A program made the position numbers and the translations under genes. 64,000 nt of DNA from an uncultured Alphaproteobacteria bacterium (GTDB lineage Bacteria; Pseudomonadota; Alphaproteobacteria; HIMB59): positions 1-64,000 of the forward strand of contig CACIPV010000001.1 in NCBI GenBank assembly GCA_902588615.1, written 5' to 3'. Shown one piece after another: positions 1-9,037 of this stretch. Under the pieces are notes generated by a model. The model ran no database searches, was not told the DNA's origin, and worked only from the letters and a program-made list of their open reading frames with translations. How positions within the stretch are numbered: the first letter of the stretch is position 1; every line of letters starts with the position of its first letter.

Positions 1-839
1 TTTCGAAGGACAGTTTCACGATAAAAAATATATCCGACTGAAAGTAAAATTAATGGACCTCCTAGTAAGACCTCTTTCGAGAGAAACTCACCAAAAAAAA
101 TATAACCTATGGCAAATGCCCAAACAACAGAAGTGAAGTCTAAAGGAGCAAGAACAGATGCATCTGCTAATTGAAAAGATTTTGTAAGACAAAATTGAGC
201 AGTAAATCCTAAAAAACCCGAAGCTATTAAAAAAACTAAGTCTAAATTATTTGGCCATATCCAATCATCATTATAGAAAAACAAACTTGAAACTGTTCCA
301 AATAGAGTAAAGGCCCATACTGTTAAAATATTGTTATTAGTTATTAATATTTTTTTTAAAATTATCACTGCCATTGACAAAAATATACTAGCTAAAAGTG
401 GCAAAACAGAATAGTTGTTTAATAAATTTACGTCCGGTTTCAAAATAATTACTACTCCTATAAAACCTATAATGATTGCAATTACCCTCCTATATCCAAT
501 TTTTTCACCCAGAAAAAAAATTGATAATATAGATATAAAAAAAACAGATGAAAAACTGATTGTTTGCATTTCGATCAGTGGAACATATCTAAGAGATATG
601 AAGAAAAGACTCATTGCTGAAATTCCTACTAAACCTCTAAAAAAATGAAGTTTATAATTGTTGATGGAGGATATTTTTAGATTTAAATAATAAATGACAA
701 CTATCAATGGAATAAGTGCAAATAGATTTCTGAAAAAGACTACCTCAAATAATGGTAAGTTGTCTCCTGTTGCCTTTATACATACACTCATTAAAACAAA
801 AAAAAGGACAGATAAAGACTTGTAGATAAATGCTGACAT
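1..839 (-). CDS. DMT/EamA-family permease, partial (C-terminus beyond window)
   Basis: An open frame starts at ATG 839 and runs off the left edge without a stop, giving about 279 visible residues. It is highly hydrophobic, with about nine to ten membrane helices arranged as two EamA-like halves. Recognisable family features are the N-terminal FFRNLFALIP segment, the helix pair around GLVGISAMSLFFISLRYVPL, and the LGEKIGYRR loop that ends the first half; the second half has FGEFLSKEVLLGG. The family exports amino acids, nucleosides, SAM or other metabolites across the inner membrane, and the substrate here cannot be assigned. It is divergent from the amidotransferase gene at 868, with only 28 bases between the starts. 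Confidence 0.85.
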   Translation of the reverse strand, partial: MSAFIYKSLSVLFFVLMSVCIKATGDNLPLFEVVFFRNLFALIPLIVVIYYLNLKISSINNYKLHFFRGLVGISAMSLFFISLRYVPLIEMQTISFSSVFFISILSIFFLGEKIGYRRVIAIIIGFIGVVIILKPDVNLLNNYSVLPLLASIFLSMAVIILKKILITNNNILTVWAFTLFGTVSSLFFYNDDWIWPNNLDLVFLIASGFLGFTAQFCLTKSFQLADASVLAPLDFTSVVWAFAIGYIFFGEFLSKEVLLGGPLILLSVGYIFYRETVLR

Positions 840-867
840 GTGGTTAATCTAAATATATTAAATATGA

Positions 868-1653
868 ATGAATTTACTAATAGTTAATGGATATGACAAA
901 AATGGATGGAGTAAACTAGCTAGATATGGATTACAACCAATATGTGAGTTTTATAGAGACCAACTAAAAATAATTAATTCAAAAATAAAAACTAAATTCA
1001 TTTATCCCTCTATGAACTTAGATGAAAATTATGATGAAAGTTTCATCAAATCATTTACTGGCATTGTATGGACAGGTTCAAGTCTTAATATTTATGATAA
1101 TACAAGAGAAATTAAAAACCAAATTTCTCTCATGAAAAAGTTATCAAAGTTAAAGGTAAATATGTTTGGTAGTTGTTGGGGTATGCAACTTTTTACTGTT
1201 GCAAATGGTGGCACAGTTAAAAAAAATCCTAAAGGTAGAGAAATTGGTATAGCCTATAATATAAGTATTAATAAATATGGTGCGCATCATCCGATGTATA
1301 AAGATAAGCCTATGATATTTGATGCTTTTGCCTCTCATATTGACCATATATCCCAAAAGCCAAATAGCTCTCATGTTCTGTCAGACAATCATTACTCAAT
1401 TCAGTCTCTTGTAAGCAATAAATTTTGGGGTACCCAATATCATCCTGAATTTAATTTTAAGTATACAGGACAAATTTTAAATGCAAGAAAAGATATTTTA
1501 CTCAAAGAAAAACTATTTAGTAAAAATCAAATACAAAGCTTAATTAAAGACTTTAAAAGACCCAATATAAAGAGCTATAGTCAATCTTTGTTAAAAGATA
1601 CGTTAAGACACAAAGAATTAAAAAATTGGCTAAGTTATCTAAGAAAAAATTAA
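868..1653 (+). CDS. Class I glutamine amidotransferase (GMP synthase-like GATase domain)
   Basis: This 261-residue protein carries the class I glutaminase signature: nucleophile Cys103 in GSCWGMQL and the His192/Glu194 pair in QYHPEF. There is no synthetase domain, so it would release ammonia for an unidentified partner or act as a peptidase-like hydrolase. Stand-alone GMP-synthase-like GATases of this length are common in Proteobacteria and often take part in small-molecule amide or gamma-glutamyl chemistry. The substrate is unknown. A second ATG at 864 lies in another frame; ATG 868 gives a normal N-terminus (MNLLIVNGY). The stop shares the tetramer TTAA with the stop of the convergent LOG gene. 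Confidence 0.85.
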   Translation: MNLLIVNGYDKNGWSKLARYGLQPICEFYRDQLKIINSKIKTKFIYPSMNLDENYDESFIKSFTGIVWTGSSLNIYDNTREIKNQISLMKKLSKLKVNMFGSCWGMQLFTVANGGTVKKNPKGREIGIAYNISINKYGAHHPMYKDKPMIFDAFASHIDHISQKPNSSHVLSDNHYSIQSLVSNKFWGTQYHPEFNFKYTGQILNARKDILLKEKLFSKNQIQSLIKDFKRPNIKSYSQSLLKDTLRHKELKNWLSYLRKN

Positions 1654-2201
1654 TATAATTCTTTAAATTCTTTTAGATTATTACAAACTAAAAATAAATC
1701 TTTAAAGTTCTTATAAGCAAATTTGGAGTTCATTACTTTCTTATATTGATTAATTATATCAGACCAATAATTATTATAATTAAACAAAATACATTTTTTA
1801 CCTTTTATAACACCCAATTGAAGAGCGCTGATTACTAAACTAATTTCTTCTATTGTGCCCCCGCCTCCGGGTAAAGCGACAAAACTATCTGACAATTGTA
1901 GAAACTTTTTTTTTCTTTGCTCCATTGTTTTCGTAACATGAATTTTGTTTATTTTTGAATGAATTTTCTCACGCTTATCTAGAAAAGATGGGATGATACC
2001 AGTTACATGGGCGTTATATTTTAATGCTGTCTTAGCAACAATACCCATTAATCCATTTTCGCCCCCTCCATAAACAATGTCATAATCATTTTGTGCTAGA
2101 TATTTTGTAACTGTTACAGCTAAATCTTTAAAATTTTTGTTTGATCCAAACATAGATCCACAAAATACGGCAACTTTATGTTTAGAATTTTTTAATTTCA
2201 T
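1650..2201 (-). CDS. LOG-family nucleoside-5'-monophosphate phosphoribohydrolase (TIGR00730)
   Basis: This 183-residue Rossmann-like protein has both diagnostic LOG motifs: GGGENGLMG at residues 45-53 and PGGGGTIEE at 111-119, with the MEQRK segment (93-97) between them. Family members cleave ribose-5-phosphate from nucleoside monophosphates. In plants and some microbes this activates cytokinins, while in most bacteria it is probably nucleotide salvage or turnover. Length is normal. It is divergent from chorismate mutase, with 31 bases between starts, and convergent with the amidotransferase gene, sharing stop-codon bases. Confidence 0.9.
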   Translation of the reverse strand: MKLKNSKHKVAVFCGSMFGSNKNFKDLAVTVTKYLAQNDYDIVYGGGENGLMGIVAKTALKYNAHVTGIIPSFLDKREKIHSKINKIHVTKTMEQRKKKFLQLSDSFVALPGGGGTIEEISLVISALQLGVIKGKKCILFNYNNYWSDIINQYKKVMNSKFAYKNFKDLFLVCNNLKEFKELY

Positions 2202-2232
2202 ATAAATTTACTGTACAGCAATATAGAAAAAA

Positions 2233-2523
2233 ATGACTAAAAAAAATAACATTGAAGAGCTTAAAAAAGTAAGAAAGAAAATTGATAATATTGATAACAA
2301 GATTATTGAGCTGATTGGTGATAGATTTAAAGAAATACACAAAGTCACTAAATTAAAGGAAAATAGAGAAGAAATAATTGATCACGAAAGAATTACTCAT
2401 ATTTTAAAGTCAGTTCAATCAAAAGCAAAAAAAAATAAAATTGACGCTGAAATAATTGTTAGAATTTGGCAAATTTTTATACAAGAAGCTATTAAACTAG
2501 AGTCTGCAAAAATAAAAAAATAA
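2233..2523 (+). CDS. Chorismate mutase, AroQ class (monofunctional)
   Basis: A 96-residue all-helical protein of the AroQ fold, about the size of a stand-alone CM_2 domain. It shows an N-terminal helix with the expected Arg (KKVRKKIDNID), the GDRFKEIHKVTKLK region, the DHERITHIL segment and a terminal helix with Gln (IFIQEAIK). It would convert chorismate to prephenate for phenylalanine and tyrosine synthesis in the cytoplasm. No prephenate dehydratase or dehydrogenase domain is fused to it. Its stop abuts the stop of the last mrp gene (2524), leaving no room for a terminator. Confidence 0.85.
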   Translation: MTKKNNIEELKKVRKKIDNIDNKIIELIGDRFKEIHKVTKLKENREEIIDHERITHILKSVQSKAKKNKIDAEIIVRIWQIFIQEAIKLESAKIKK

Positions 2524-4206
2524 TCACACCAAAACGATTACTAACATTATAAATAAAATTGATATTAGAATTGTGCCTGCAAAACTTGGTGTTGTAACTT
2601 TAATGTAGGATAAATTACTAAATTTATAAGATTTACTTAATACTTGTTTAAAAGATAAACCTAAATTTTTATATAAACTATCTGTTAATAAACCTATTTT
2701 TTTAAATAAGGGTTTACCAATACCAGGTAACATTTTTCTGTAAAACCAATCAGAATTTAAAACAGTTGATCTAATCTCGGAGGGATAAAGTTTAAATTTA
2801 ACTAAAAATAAAAATGCAATAATTGCAAAAACTAAAAGTTGTAGCTGACTTATTACATGGTCTAAAGTATAGGGCTGATACTCAACTGCGTATGGAAGTA
2901 TTTGATACAAATATTTTGGGAATACACCTATAGCAATACATAAAAAAGCAGCGATGCCCATTGCAATGAGCATATTAATTGGAGCCTCTTTAACTTTATT
3001 CTTCCTCTCGTGCGCAAAAAAAGCAAAGTAAGGTATCTTTATCCCTGAGTGCTCCAAAACACCTGCGGAAGCAAAGAATAAAATAAGGTAAATTAAAACC
3101 ATTCCCATGCCTCCAAGCGAGGACATTATTAAAGATTTGGCGACAAATCCGCTGAACAACGGAAATGCAGAAATAGACATGGCCCCTATAATGCAAAATA
3201 TTGTTGTGAATGGCATGTATTTGTAAAGGCCCCCTAATTCAGAAGCTTTTGTTGTTCCAGCTCTGTATAAAACAGCACCCATACTCATAAACAAAAGAGC
3301 TTTATAAATTATATGAACGAACGCATGCGCTACCGTTCCATTAAGAGAAAGTTCTGTCCCAATACCAATACCAACAACCATAAAGCCTAACTGGTTATTA
3401 AGACTAAATGACAAAACTCTTCTTAAATCATTTTCTATGACTGCAAAAAATACAGGAAAAGCTGTCATTATTGCACCTATCCAAATCAGTGTGTCAGTGC
3501 CTGGAAAAGTTCTAGCTAAAGCATAAATTGCCAATTTTGTTGTAAAAGCAGAAAGTGCCACTGTGCCAGTAACTGAAGACTCAGGGTAAGAGTCTTGTAG
3601 CCAACCATTTAATAGAGGAAATGCAGCCTTAATTCCAAAAGCAATAAATATAAAAATTCCAAAATTTGTTTTTAAATCTAGAACAGCTAAATTATGGTTT
3701 CCTGTTTGATATAGCATTAAACATGCGCCAATTAAAAGTAATACACCTGAAGAAACTTGAATGATCAAATATCTCATAGCTGCATCTTTTGCTGCATTTG
3801 TATTTCCAGCAAAAACTATAAAGACTGAAGTAAGAGCTGTTGCTTCCCACCAAATAAATAAACTAAAAAAATCTCCTGCGTGGAGAGCACCAATAGCAGA
3901 GCCTGCATAAGCTAGTGTCGCCATGTGCTCCATTAAATTTTTACTGTGCCAGCTAAAAATTATTACAAGTATAGCTGCAATATGAAAAATAATAGCAAAT
4001 GGAAGAGTTAAACTATCTGATTGATATAATATTAAATTTAAACCAAGTATGTCCCACTCTAAAAAAGTTCCATAACCATTAAATAGAGATAAAGCTGATA
4101 AACCCACCGATAATAACATCGCAGGATGTCTAAAGTATTGAGGAATGGTTGGCAATAAGAATGAAGTAATTATCATAATTAAACCGGGAATAAAATTACT
4201 GATCAT
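2524..4206 (-). CDS. Mrp-type antiporter, third MrpD/NuoN-like membrane subunit
   Basis: This 560-residue proton-antiporter-M protein has about 14 membrane helices. The charged residues conserved in complex I and Mrp antiporter subunits are present: Glu121 in FIWWEATAL (TM5), Lys193 in GIKAAFPL (TM7) and Lys224 in FTTKLAIYAL. A C-terminal extension of about 80 residues after the last core helices is polar and ends in one more helix. It is the last gene of the operon and overlaps the preceding small membrane gene by 11 bases. Together with the other subunits it should exchange Na+ (or K+) for H+ across the inner membrane. Which of the three large subunits corresponds to MrpA cannot be settled here. 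Confidence 0.85.
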   Translation of the reverse strand: MISNFIPGLIMIITSFLLPTIPQYFRHPAMLLSVGLSALSLFNGYGTFLEWDILGLNLILYQSDSLTLPFAIIFHIAAILVIIFSWHSKNLMEHMATLAYAGSAIGALHAGDFFSLFIWWEATALTSVFIVFAGNTNAAKDAAMRYLIIQVSSGVLLLIGACLMLYQTGNHNLAVLDLKTNFGIFIFIAFGIKAAFPLLNGWLQDSYPESSVTGTVALSAFTTKLAIYALARTFPGTDTLIWIGAIMTAFPVFFAVIENDLRRVLSFSLNNQLGFMVVGIGIGTELSLNGTVAHAFVHIIYKALLFMSMGAVLYRAGTTKASELGGLYKYMPFTTIFCIIGAMSISAFPLFSGFVAKSLIMSSLGGMGMVLIYLILFFASAGVLEHSGIKIPYFAFFAHERKNKVKEAPINMLIAMGIAAFLCIAIGVFPKYLYQILPYAVEYQPYTLDHVISQLQLLVFAIIAFLFLVKFKLYPSEIRSTVLNSDWFYRKMLPGIGKPLFKKIGLLTDSLYKNLGLSFKQVLSKSYKFSNLSYIKVTTPSFAGTILISILFIMLVIVLV

Positions 4207-4429
4207 AATAATCCTCCTTCCTCATTAAGAATTTCCTCAACCACTTTCCTAACATGACTATAAAAACAAAACTTACAAAACCGAAAAATGCTGGGAAGCC
4301 ATATATCTCGGCAAAGGAAAAGTATTCATGTCTGTGAAAAGTAAAGTCTAAAAGAATTAAAAGTGCTCCGATTATAAGTATGTACTTTGTAAAGCTTTTA
4401 CCCATACTCTTTAAATCATTTTTTTTCAT
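4196..4429 (-). CDS. Small two-helix membrane protein inside the mrp operon, function unknown
   Basis: A 77-residue protein with two predicted membrane helices (about residues 15-30 and 43-63), a basic N-terminus (KKNDLKSMGK) and a basic C-terminal loop (KWLRKFLMRKEDYYDQ). It lies between two MrpD-like genes: it starts directly after the upstream stop and overlaps the downstream gene by 11 bases, so it is almost certainly co-translated. I do not recognise a named Mrp subunit. The position suggests an accessory or assembly subunit of this Mrp variant. Confidence 0.7.
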   Translation of the reverse strand: MKKNDLKSMGKSFTKYILIIGALLILLDFTFHRHEYFSFAEIYGFPAFFGFVSFVFIVMLGKWLRKFLMRKEDYYDQ

Positions 4430-5881
4430 TTAATTCACTATTACTCCACTAATATTATTCAAAAAATAGTTTGCATAAAAAAAGAAAACTAAACAGCCTA
4501 AACCTGTAATTAATGGTGGCCAAACAGTTAAAGGGGCTTTAATTAATTTTATTTCTTTCTTAGAGTTTTGGGTGAAGCCTATTACTACAGGCTGTAATAG
4601 ATAATAAATATTTAGCAATGAGGAAATACCTAAGATTATTGCAACGATTATAAATTCTCTCTCAATAGAGCCCATGATTAAATAAAATTTACTCCAAGAA
4701 CCAATAAAGGGAGGAACCCCAATGATAGATAGAGCCCCTAAAGTGTAAGCAAAAAATATTAAGGGTAATTTGTAGCCCATACCTTTTAGGTCACTTACCT
4801 TTTTAATATGGGCAGTTACATAAATAGCACCTGCACAGAAGAATAGAGTTATCTTACCTAAAGCATGAGTTATAATATGAAAAGATGCCCCTTTTAGAGC
4901 TAAAGATGAAGCCAAAGCTGCTCCCAAAATAATATAGGAAAGTTGACTTATAGTAGAATAAGCTAATCTCGCTTTTAAGTCATCTTTTGTTATCGCTATG
5001 ATACTAGAAGCCATTATAGTGAAACATGCTAACCAGACTAACCAGTCAGAGCTTTTTGTTTGAAGTAAAAAGTCTGGACCAACAATATAAACAACAACCA
5101 CGAGAAAGCTAAATACACCAGCTTTTACTACAGCAACGGCGTGGAGTAATGCAGAAACTGGAGTTGGCGCCACCATTGCAGCAGGCAACCAACGATGAAT
5201 AGGCATAATTGCTGCTTTACCTATACCAAACACAAGCATAGCTATTAGAAAAGATAGGTACTCTGCTGGGAATTTATTCATAAGTATTCCCCCATCTTGA
5301 AAATCTAAAGTGCCTGTTTTAAGCCAAATCCAAAATATAGCTGGTAAGAAAAATATTAAAGAGGTACCCACTAAAATCGACAAATAGAGCCTTCCTGCAG
5401 ATTGCGATTCAGCGTTTTGCTTATGTCCAACTAAAGGGAAAGTTGAAAAAGTTAATATTTCATAAAAAATAAATAAGACTAGAAGATTTCCAGACCAAGC
5501 TATTGCCAATGCAGCATGGATTGCGATTGAATAAAAAATTACAAATCTTGTTTGATTTTTTTCACCAGCACCCCTCATATAACCAATAGTGTAGATAGAT
5601 GCCAGTATCCATAATGAAGATGCCACTAAACTAAAAATAGATCCAAGAGCTGATACTTTAAAAGCAAAATCTACCCCATCAAAAAGTGTAAAAAAAGTTA
5701 TTTGATATACCTCATTATTTTGTATTCCATGAAAAATTTTTAAACTGATTACAAAGGTTATGAGACCTCCAATTATACCAAAAGAGTCTCTGAAGTTATT
5801 ATTATATCTACAGACATAAGAAAATAACGCTGCAAAAAGTGGGGTGATAATACCCAGTATAATTAAAAACGAATTACTCAA
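4430..5881 (-). CDS. Mrp-type antiporter, second MrpD/NuoM-like membrane subunit
   Basis: A 483-residue polytopic protein of the proton-antiporter-M family. It retains Glu141 in FIFYEILTF, Lys222 in GIGKAAIMP, His247 in ALLHAVAVVKAG and Lys253, the residues that line the ion path in complex I-like antiporter subunits. The segment HRWLPAAMVAPTPVSALLHA is the classic signature of the family. It overlaps the upstream mrpD by 4 bases and is followed without a gap by the small membrane gene. Its role is cation/proton exchange within the Mrp complex. Confidence 0.87.
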   Translation of the reverse strand: MSNSFLIILGIITPLFAALFSYVCRYNNNFRDSFGIIGGLITFVISLKIFHGIQNNEVYQITFFTLFDGVDFAFKVSALGSIFSLVASSLWILASIYTIGYMRGAGEKNQTRFVIFYSIAIHAALAIAWSGNLLVLFIFYEILTFSTFPLVGHKQNAESQSAGRLYLSILVGTSLIFFLPAIFWIWLKTGTLDFQDGGILMNKFPAEYLSFLIAMLVFGIGKAAIMPIHRWLPAAMVAPTPVSALLHAVAVVKAGVFSFLVVVVYIVGPDFLLQTKSSDWLVWLACFTIMASSIIAITKDDLKARLAYSTISQLSYIILGAALASSLALKGASFHIITHALGKITLFFCAGAIYVTAHIKKVSDLKGMGYKLPLIFFAYTLGALSIIGVPPFIGSWSKFYLIMGSIEREFIIVAIILGISSLLNIYYLLQPVVIGFTQNSKKEIKLIKAPLTVWPPLITGLGCLVFFFYANYFLNNISGVIVN

Positions 5882-7374
5882 TTTTGATAACCTGATATTA
5901 AATAGTCTGCGGACAAGTTAGAAAATTCAATTATTGGTGTTGAATATATCCCAAAAACAATGATTGAAATTGTAACTATCCATATTGGTAAATAAATATA
6001 AGCATCTTCTTTTTCAGATTTAAATTTAATTTCTGAAAACCACATCTGTTCCACTATTTTCCAGAAATATACAACAGCTAATGCAGAGCTTACCGCAACT
6101 AAAGCGATTGAAAAATACATCTGGTTTGTATAAAGAGCTTGAAATAAATATAATTTTGAAATGAAGCCATTTGTTAGAGGTAATCCAATTAAAGATAATC
6201 CACAAATTAATAAAGCAAATGAAGTTATGGGGTATTTATAGCCAAAACCTTTTAAACTGTTTAGAGTTACTCGATCCTTATAAAGAATAGCGAAGTAACC
6301 AACAGCCATAAATAATCCTCCTTTAATCAAAGCATGATTAAATATATGCACAAAGCCCGAAGATACTCCACTGTGGTCTTTAAGGCTAAAAGCCAGTGTG
6401 ATGTAACCAATTTGGGCAATTGAGGAAAATGCCAAAAGTTTTTTGATATCATCTTGATAGATGGCTATTACAGTCCCAATGAATATAGCGAGTAAAGATA
6501 GAGGATATAAAACAAAATCTAAAAACAAACTTAAATAGTTCGGATAAATTATGAATACTTCGTACAAAAGTCTCACAAAAAAATAAAGAATTGTTTTTGT
6601 CGCTAAAGCAGCCAAAAGTGTTGAGACAGCTGATGGAGCATAACTATATGCAGGTGGTAACCAAATATGGACAGGAAAAATTGCAGCCTTTACCATAAGA
6701 CCTATAAGCATGAATGACATACCTGCAAAGATAGCTAACTGACCATCGGAATATTGGGCCAGTTGAATTACAAGATCATTCATGTTCAATGTACCTGTCA
6801 TAGCGTAGGCAAAGCCAACCCCGATTACATAAAATGTAGCCCCGATTGCCCCGATAATTAGATAATTAAAAGCTGCGAGTAATGCTTTTCTATTTTGTCC
6901 TGCACCTAAGGCAATTAAAGAAATAGAAGCTAATGCAGATATTTCTAAAAAGACAAATAAATTGAAAATATCATTAGTTAAAATAATTCCGTTCAGGCTT
7001 CCAACTGCCAATAACCACAAAGAATACGCCTTTCCAGAATCCCTATAGTCAATTTCATTCAAGAAGATTTTTCTTGAGTAAAATGTTGATACCAAAACAA
7101 AAATTGAAAATAACAATTGAAGTCCAATATTCACCCCATCTATTTTAAAAGAAATACCCCATGGTGGTTCCCAATTTCCAAACTCATATATAATTAAACC
7201 AGAAACAGAAATTTCTTTAAGAAGATGTAATGATAAAAATAAATGTAACAACAAAGTGATGATTGAAATTATCCAAGGCCATATTTTTGACGGCATAAAT
7301 GCAATAATTGCAGAAATAAGTAGAGGTAAAACTACTACCAATGCAGGAGCATCGTCTAAAAATATATCAAACAT
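5878..7374 (-). CDS. mrpD: Mrp cation/proton antiporter subunit D
   Basis: A 498-residue antiporter subunit that best fits MrpD by order (directly after mrpC) and by sequence. Conserved residues are Glu144 in FVFLEISAL, Lys229 in LMVKAAIFP and Lys260 in LATKTILYF, plus the HIWLPPAYSYAPSAVS loop. It has about 14 membrane helices. In characterised Mrp complexes, MrpA and MrpD carry ion-translocation channels. It starts one base after the mrpC stop and overlaps the next gene by 4 bases, so it is part of one translationally coupled operon. Confidence 0.9.
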   Translation of the reverse strand: MFDIFLDDAPALVVVLPLLISAIIAFMPSKIWPWIISIITLLLHLFLSLHLLKEISVSGLIIYEFGNWEPPWGISFKIDGVNIGLQLLFSIFVLVSTFYSRKIFLNEIDYRDSGKAYSLWLLAVGSLNGIILTNDIFNLFVFLEISALASISLIALGAGQNRKALLAAFNYLIIGAIGATFYVIGVGFAYAMTGTLNMNDLVIQLAQYSDGQLAIFAGMSFMLIGLMVKAAIFPVHIWLPPAYSYAPSAVSTLLAALATKTILYFFVRLLYEVFIIYPNYLSLFLDFVLYPLSLLAIFIGTVIAIYQDDIKKLLAFSSIAQIGYITLAFSLKDHSGVSSGFVHIFNHALIKGGLFMAVGYFAILYKDRVTLNSLKGFGYKYPITSFALLICGLSLIGLPLTNGFISKLYLFQALYTNQMYFSIALVAVSSALAVVYFWKIVEQMWFSEIKFKSEKEDAYIYLPIWIVTISIIVFGIYSTPIIEFSNLSADYLISGYQN

Positions 7375-7737
7375 TTATTTATCTGACTTTAGCTCCAAAG
7401 ACTCTATTTCTTTTTCTTCAATTGTTTCGTAGTTCTTGTAAATTTGTAATACTAAAGCTAATCCAAGCGCTGAAGTAGCCACTCCAACGACGATAGCGGT
7501 CAGTATTAAGACGTGTGGCAATGGATTTGAATAGGCATTTGCCATTTTTGTTAATATAGGGGCGGTTCCATCTAAAACTTTTGCGAGTGATACAAAAAAT
7601 ACAAAAACTGCAGTTTGAAAAATTGCTAAGCCAACTACTTTTTTTAAATAGTTTTGACTAGTGATGATTATAAATAATCCGCCAACCATAAGTAAAATAA
7701 AGGCAAAATGGTTCCAAAAATAAATAAAATTACTCAT
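7375..7737 (-). CDS. mrpC: Mrp cation/proton antiporter subunit C (NuoK-like)
   Basis: A three-helix protein of about 120 residues related to NuoK. It has the expected GLFIIITSQNYLKKVVGLAIFQTAVFVFFVS core and a final helix HVLILTAIVVGVATSALGLALVLQIY, with a conserved Glu-rich tail. I chose ATG 7737 (MSNFIYFW) rather than the upstream ATG at 7776, because the longer form adds a 13-residue leader lying wholly inside mrpB, whereas 7737 gives the usual short overlap of 8 bases. It is an inner-membrane subunit of the Mrp complex. Confidence 0.88.
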   Translation of the reverse strand: MSNFIYFWNHFAFILLMVGGLFIIITSQNYLKKVVGLAIFQTAVFVFFVSLAKVLDGTAPILTKMANAYSNPLPHVLILTAIVVGVATSALGLALVLQIYKNYETIEEKEIESLELKSDK

Positions 7738-8167
7738 TAATTTCCCCGAAGGAAGCAAAAGAGTGATACAAAGCAATCATTACAGTTGCAACTGTAATGC
7801 CTACTCCTAGCTCAACTAATATAATACCAATATGTTGACCAGTTGATGGGTCTGATGACAAAACATTGTAATCTAAATACATCCCATCAAGAAATATTGA
7901 AACTATTCCGACACCTGCATATAACAAAACACCTATGCACATTAAATATCGATTGATCATTATTGGAACTAAAGTTTCTCCTTTTGAAAGCCCAAATATC
8001 ATTGAATACAATATAAATGCTGCTGCTACTATTACCCCAGCCTGAAATCCACCGCCTGGTCCATAGTCACCATGAAATTGAACGTAAAGCCCAAATATAA
8101 TAATCGGTGCAAAAAGAATTTTGCTAACAACGCTTAATACTGGACTAGATGAAATTTTATCTCTCAT
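7730..8167 (-). CDS. mrpB: Mrp cation/proton antiporter subunit B (MnhB)
   Basis: This 145-residue MnhB-domain protein contains four membrane helices and the family hallmark YVQFHGDYGPGGGFQAGVI, followed by a C-terminal VELGVGITVATVMIALY helix. Length is typical of MrpB. It overlaps the upstream DUF4040-type gene by 11 bases and mrpC by 8. It is a structural subunit in the small-subunit arm of the antiporter. Confidence 0.92.
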   Translation of the reverse strand: MRDKISSSPVLSVVSKILFAPIIIFGLYVQFHGDYGPGGGFQAGVIVAAAFILYSMIFGLSKGETLVPIMINRYLMCIGVLLYAGVGIVSIFLDGMYLDYNVLSSDPSTGQHIGIILVELGVGITVATVMIALYHSFASFGEINE

Positions 8168-8726
8168 TTTTTTTATTTTTTTTAAAATTAGTTTTACGAT
8201 TAAGAGTGTTGCTAGTTAATAAAGCAATGACACCTAAGCCTGCGGTAAATATAACTATTGTTTCTCCCAAAGTATCAAAACCTCTATAACTTGCTAAAAT
8301 ATTAGTAACAACATTAGGTATATGAAAAAAATCTTTACTTTCCTTTAAGTACTCTGGAACTACATGAAGATGTATTGGTGCATTAGGATCTCCTAATAAA
8401 GGGAGGTTTGCAATTATAATAATCAATATAAGTGATATCGCTACTGCAAGAATAATGCTCGGAAATAAGTTTATTAATTTATTTTTTTTTCCTTCTGGTA
8501 ATTTCGCAGCAGCCATTACCATTAAAATTGTTGATATACCAGAACCAACTGCAGCTTCAGTAAATGCTACATCAACCGCATCTAAATTCACATATATAGC
8601 TGAGCATAACAAAGTAAAAGCGCCTGTGAGTGCAACAACACTTATTAATGACGTGGTTTTAAAAATAAAAAAGGTTGTTACCAATAGAAGCGAAATTAAG
8701 AAAAAATTAATTAATAAAAAGTTCAT
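8157..8726 (-). CDS. Detached MrpA C-terminal region (DUF4040/MbhD-like plus MbhE-like)
   Basis: A 189-residue membrane protein. The N-terminal half (about residues 1-80) matches the DUF4040/MbhD type, with DAVDVAFTEAAVGSGISTILMV. The C-terminal third has NILASYRGFDTLGETIVIFTAG, typical of the MbhE segment. In Bacillus-type Mrp both are fused to the end of the large MrpA; here they form a separate gene, as in MBH-like and many alphaproteobacterial Mrp clusters. It overlaps mrpG by 4 bases and mrpB by 11. Confidence 0.85.
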   Translation of the reverse strand: MNFLLINFFLISLLLVTTFFIFKTTSLISVVALTGAFTLLCSAIYVNLDAVDVAFTEAAVGSGISTILMVMAAAKLPEGKKNKLINLFPSIILAVAISLILIIIIANLPLLGDPNAPIHLHVVPEYLKESKDFFHIPNVVTNILASYRGFDTLGETIVIFTAGLGVIALLTSNTLNRKTNFKKNKKNER

Positions 8727-9037
8727 TTTTTATTTTTTCCCTTTGGCTTATACCCCGACTCATGTGCAAATAGAGCTATTGCATGGCCTGTTACAGGGCT
8801 AGTAAATATTAAAAATAAAGGTATTAATAAAAGTTTAAGACTTAATAAACTAAAACCAGAATAAACTATCAAAGCTAAGACTATAAAACCTGATCCTAGA
8901 GTATCAATTAAACCAGCAGCATGAATTCGACTAAATACATCGGGTAACTTTATAAGGCCTAGACTACCAGATAAAATGAAGAAGCAGCCAATAGCTAATA
9001 AGACTAAAGAAACTAACTCGATATAATTATACGACAT
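8723..9037 (-). CDS. mrpG: Mrp cation/proton antiporter subunit G
   Basis: A 104-residue three-helix protein with the PhaG/MnhG/MbhG signature: GCFFILSGSLGLIKLPDVFSRIHAAGLIDTLGSG and TSPVTGHAIALFAH. Length and topology are normal. It overlaps mrpF by 11 bases and the next gene by 4. It is part of the small-subunit arm of the Mrp complex. Confidence 0.92.
   Translation of the reverse strand: MSYNYIELVSLVLLAIGCFFILSGSLGLIKLPDVFSRIHAAGLIDTLGSGFIVLALIVYSGFSLLSLKLLLIPLFLIFTSPVTGHAIALFAHESGYKPKGKNKK

Noticed and set aside
415-648. Plus-strand 77-residue frame
   Set aside because: It is antisense to the DMT permease, whose minus-strand frame is continuous and has clear family motifs.
8455-8802. 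Plus-strand 115-residue frame
   Set aside because: It lies antisense to two intact mrp genes and shows no domain of its own.
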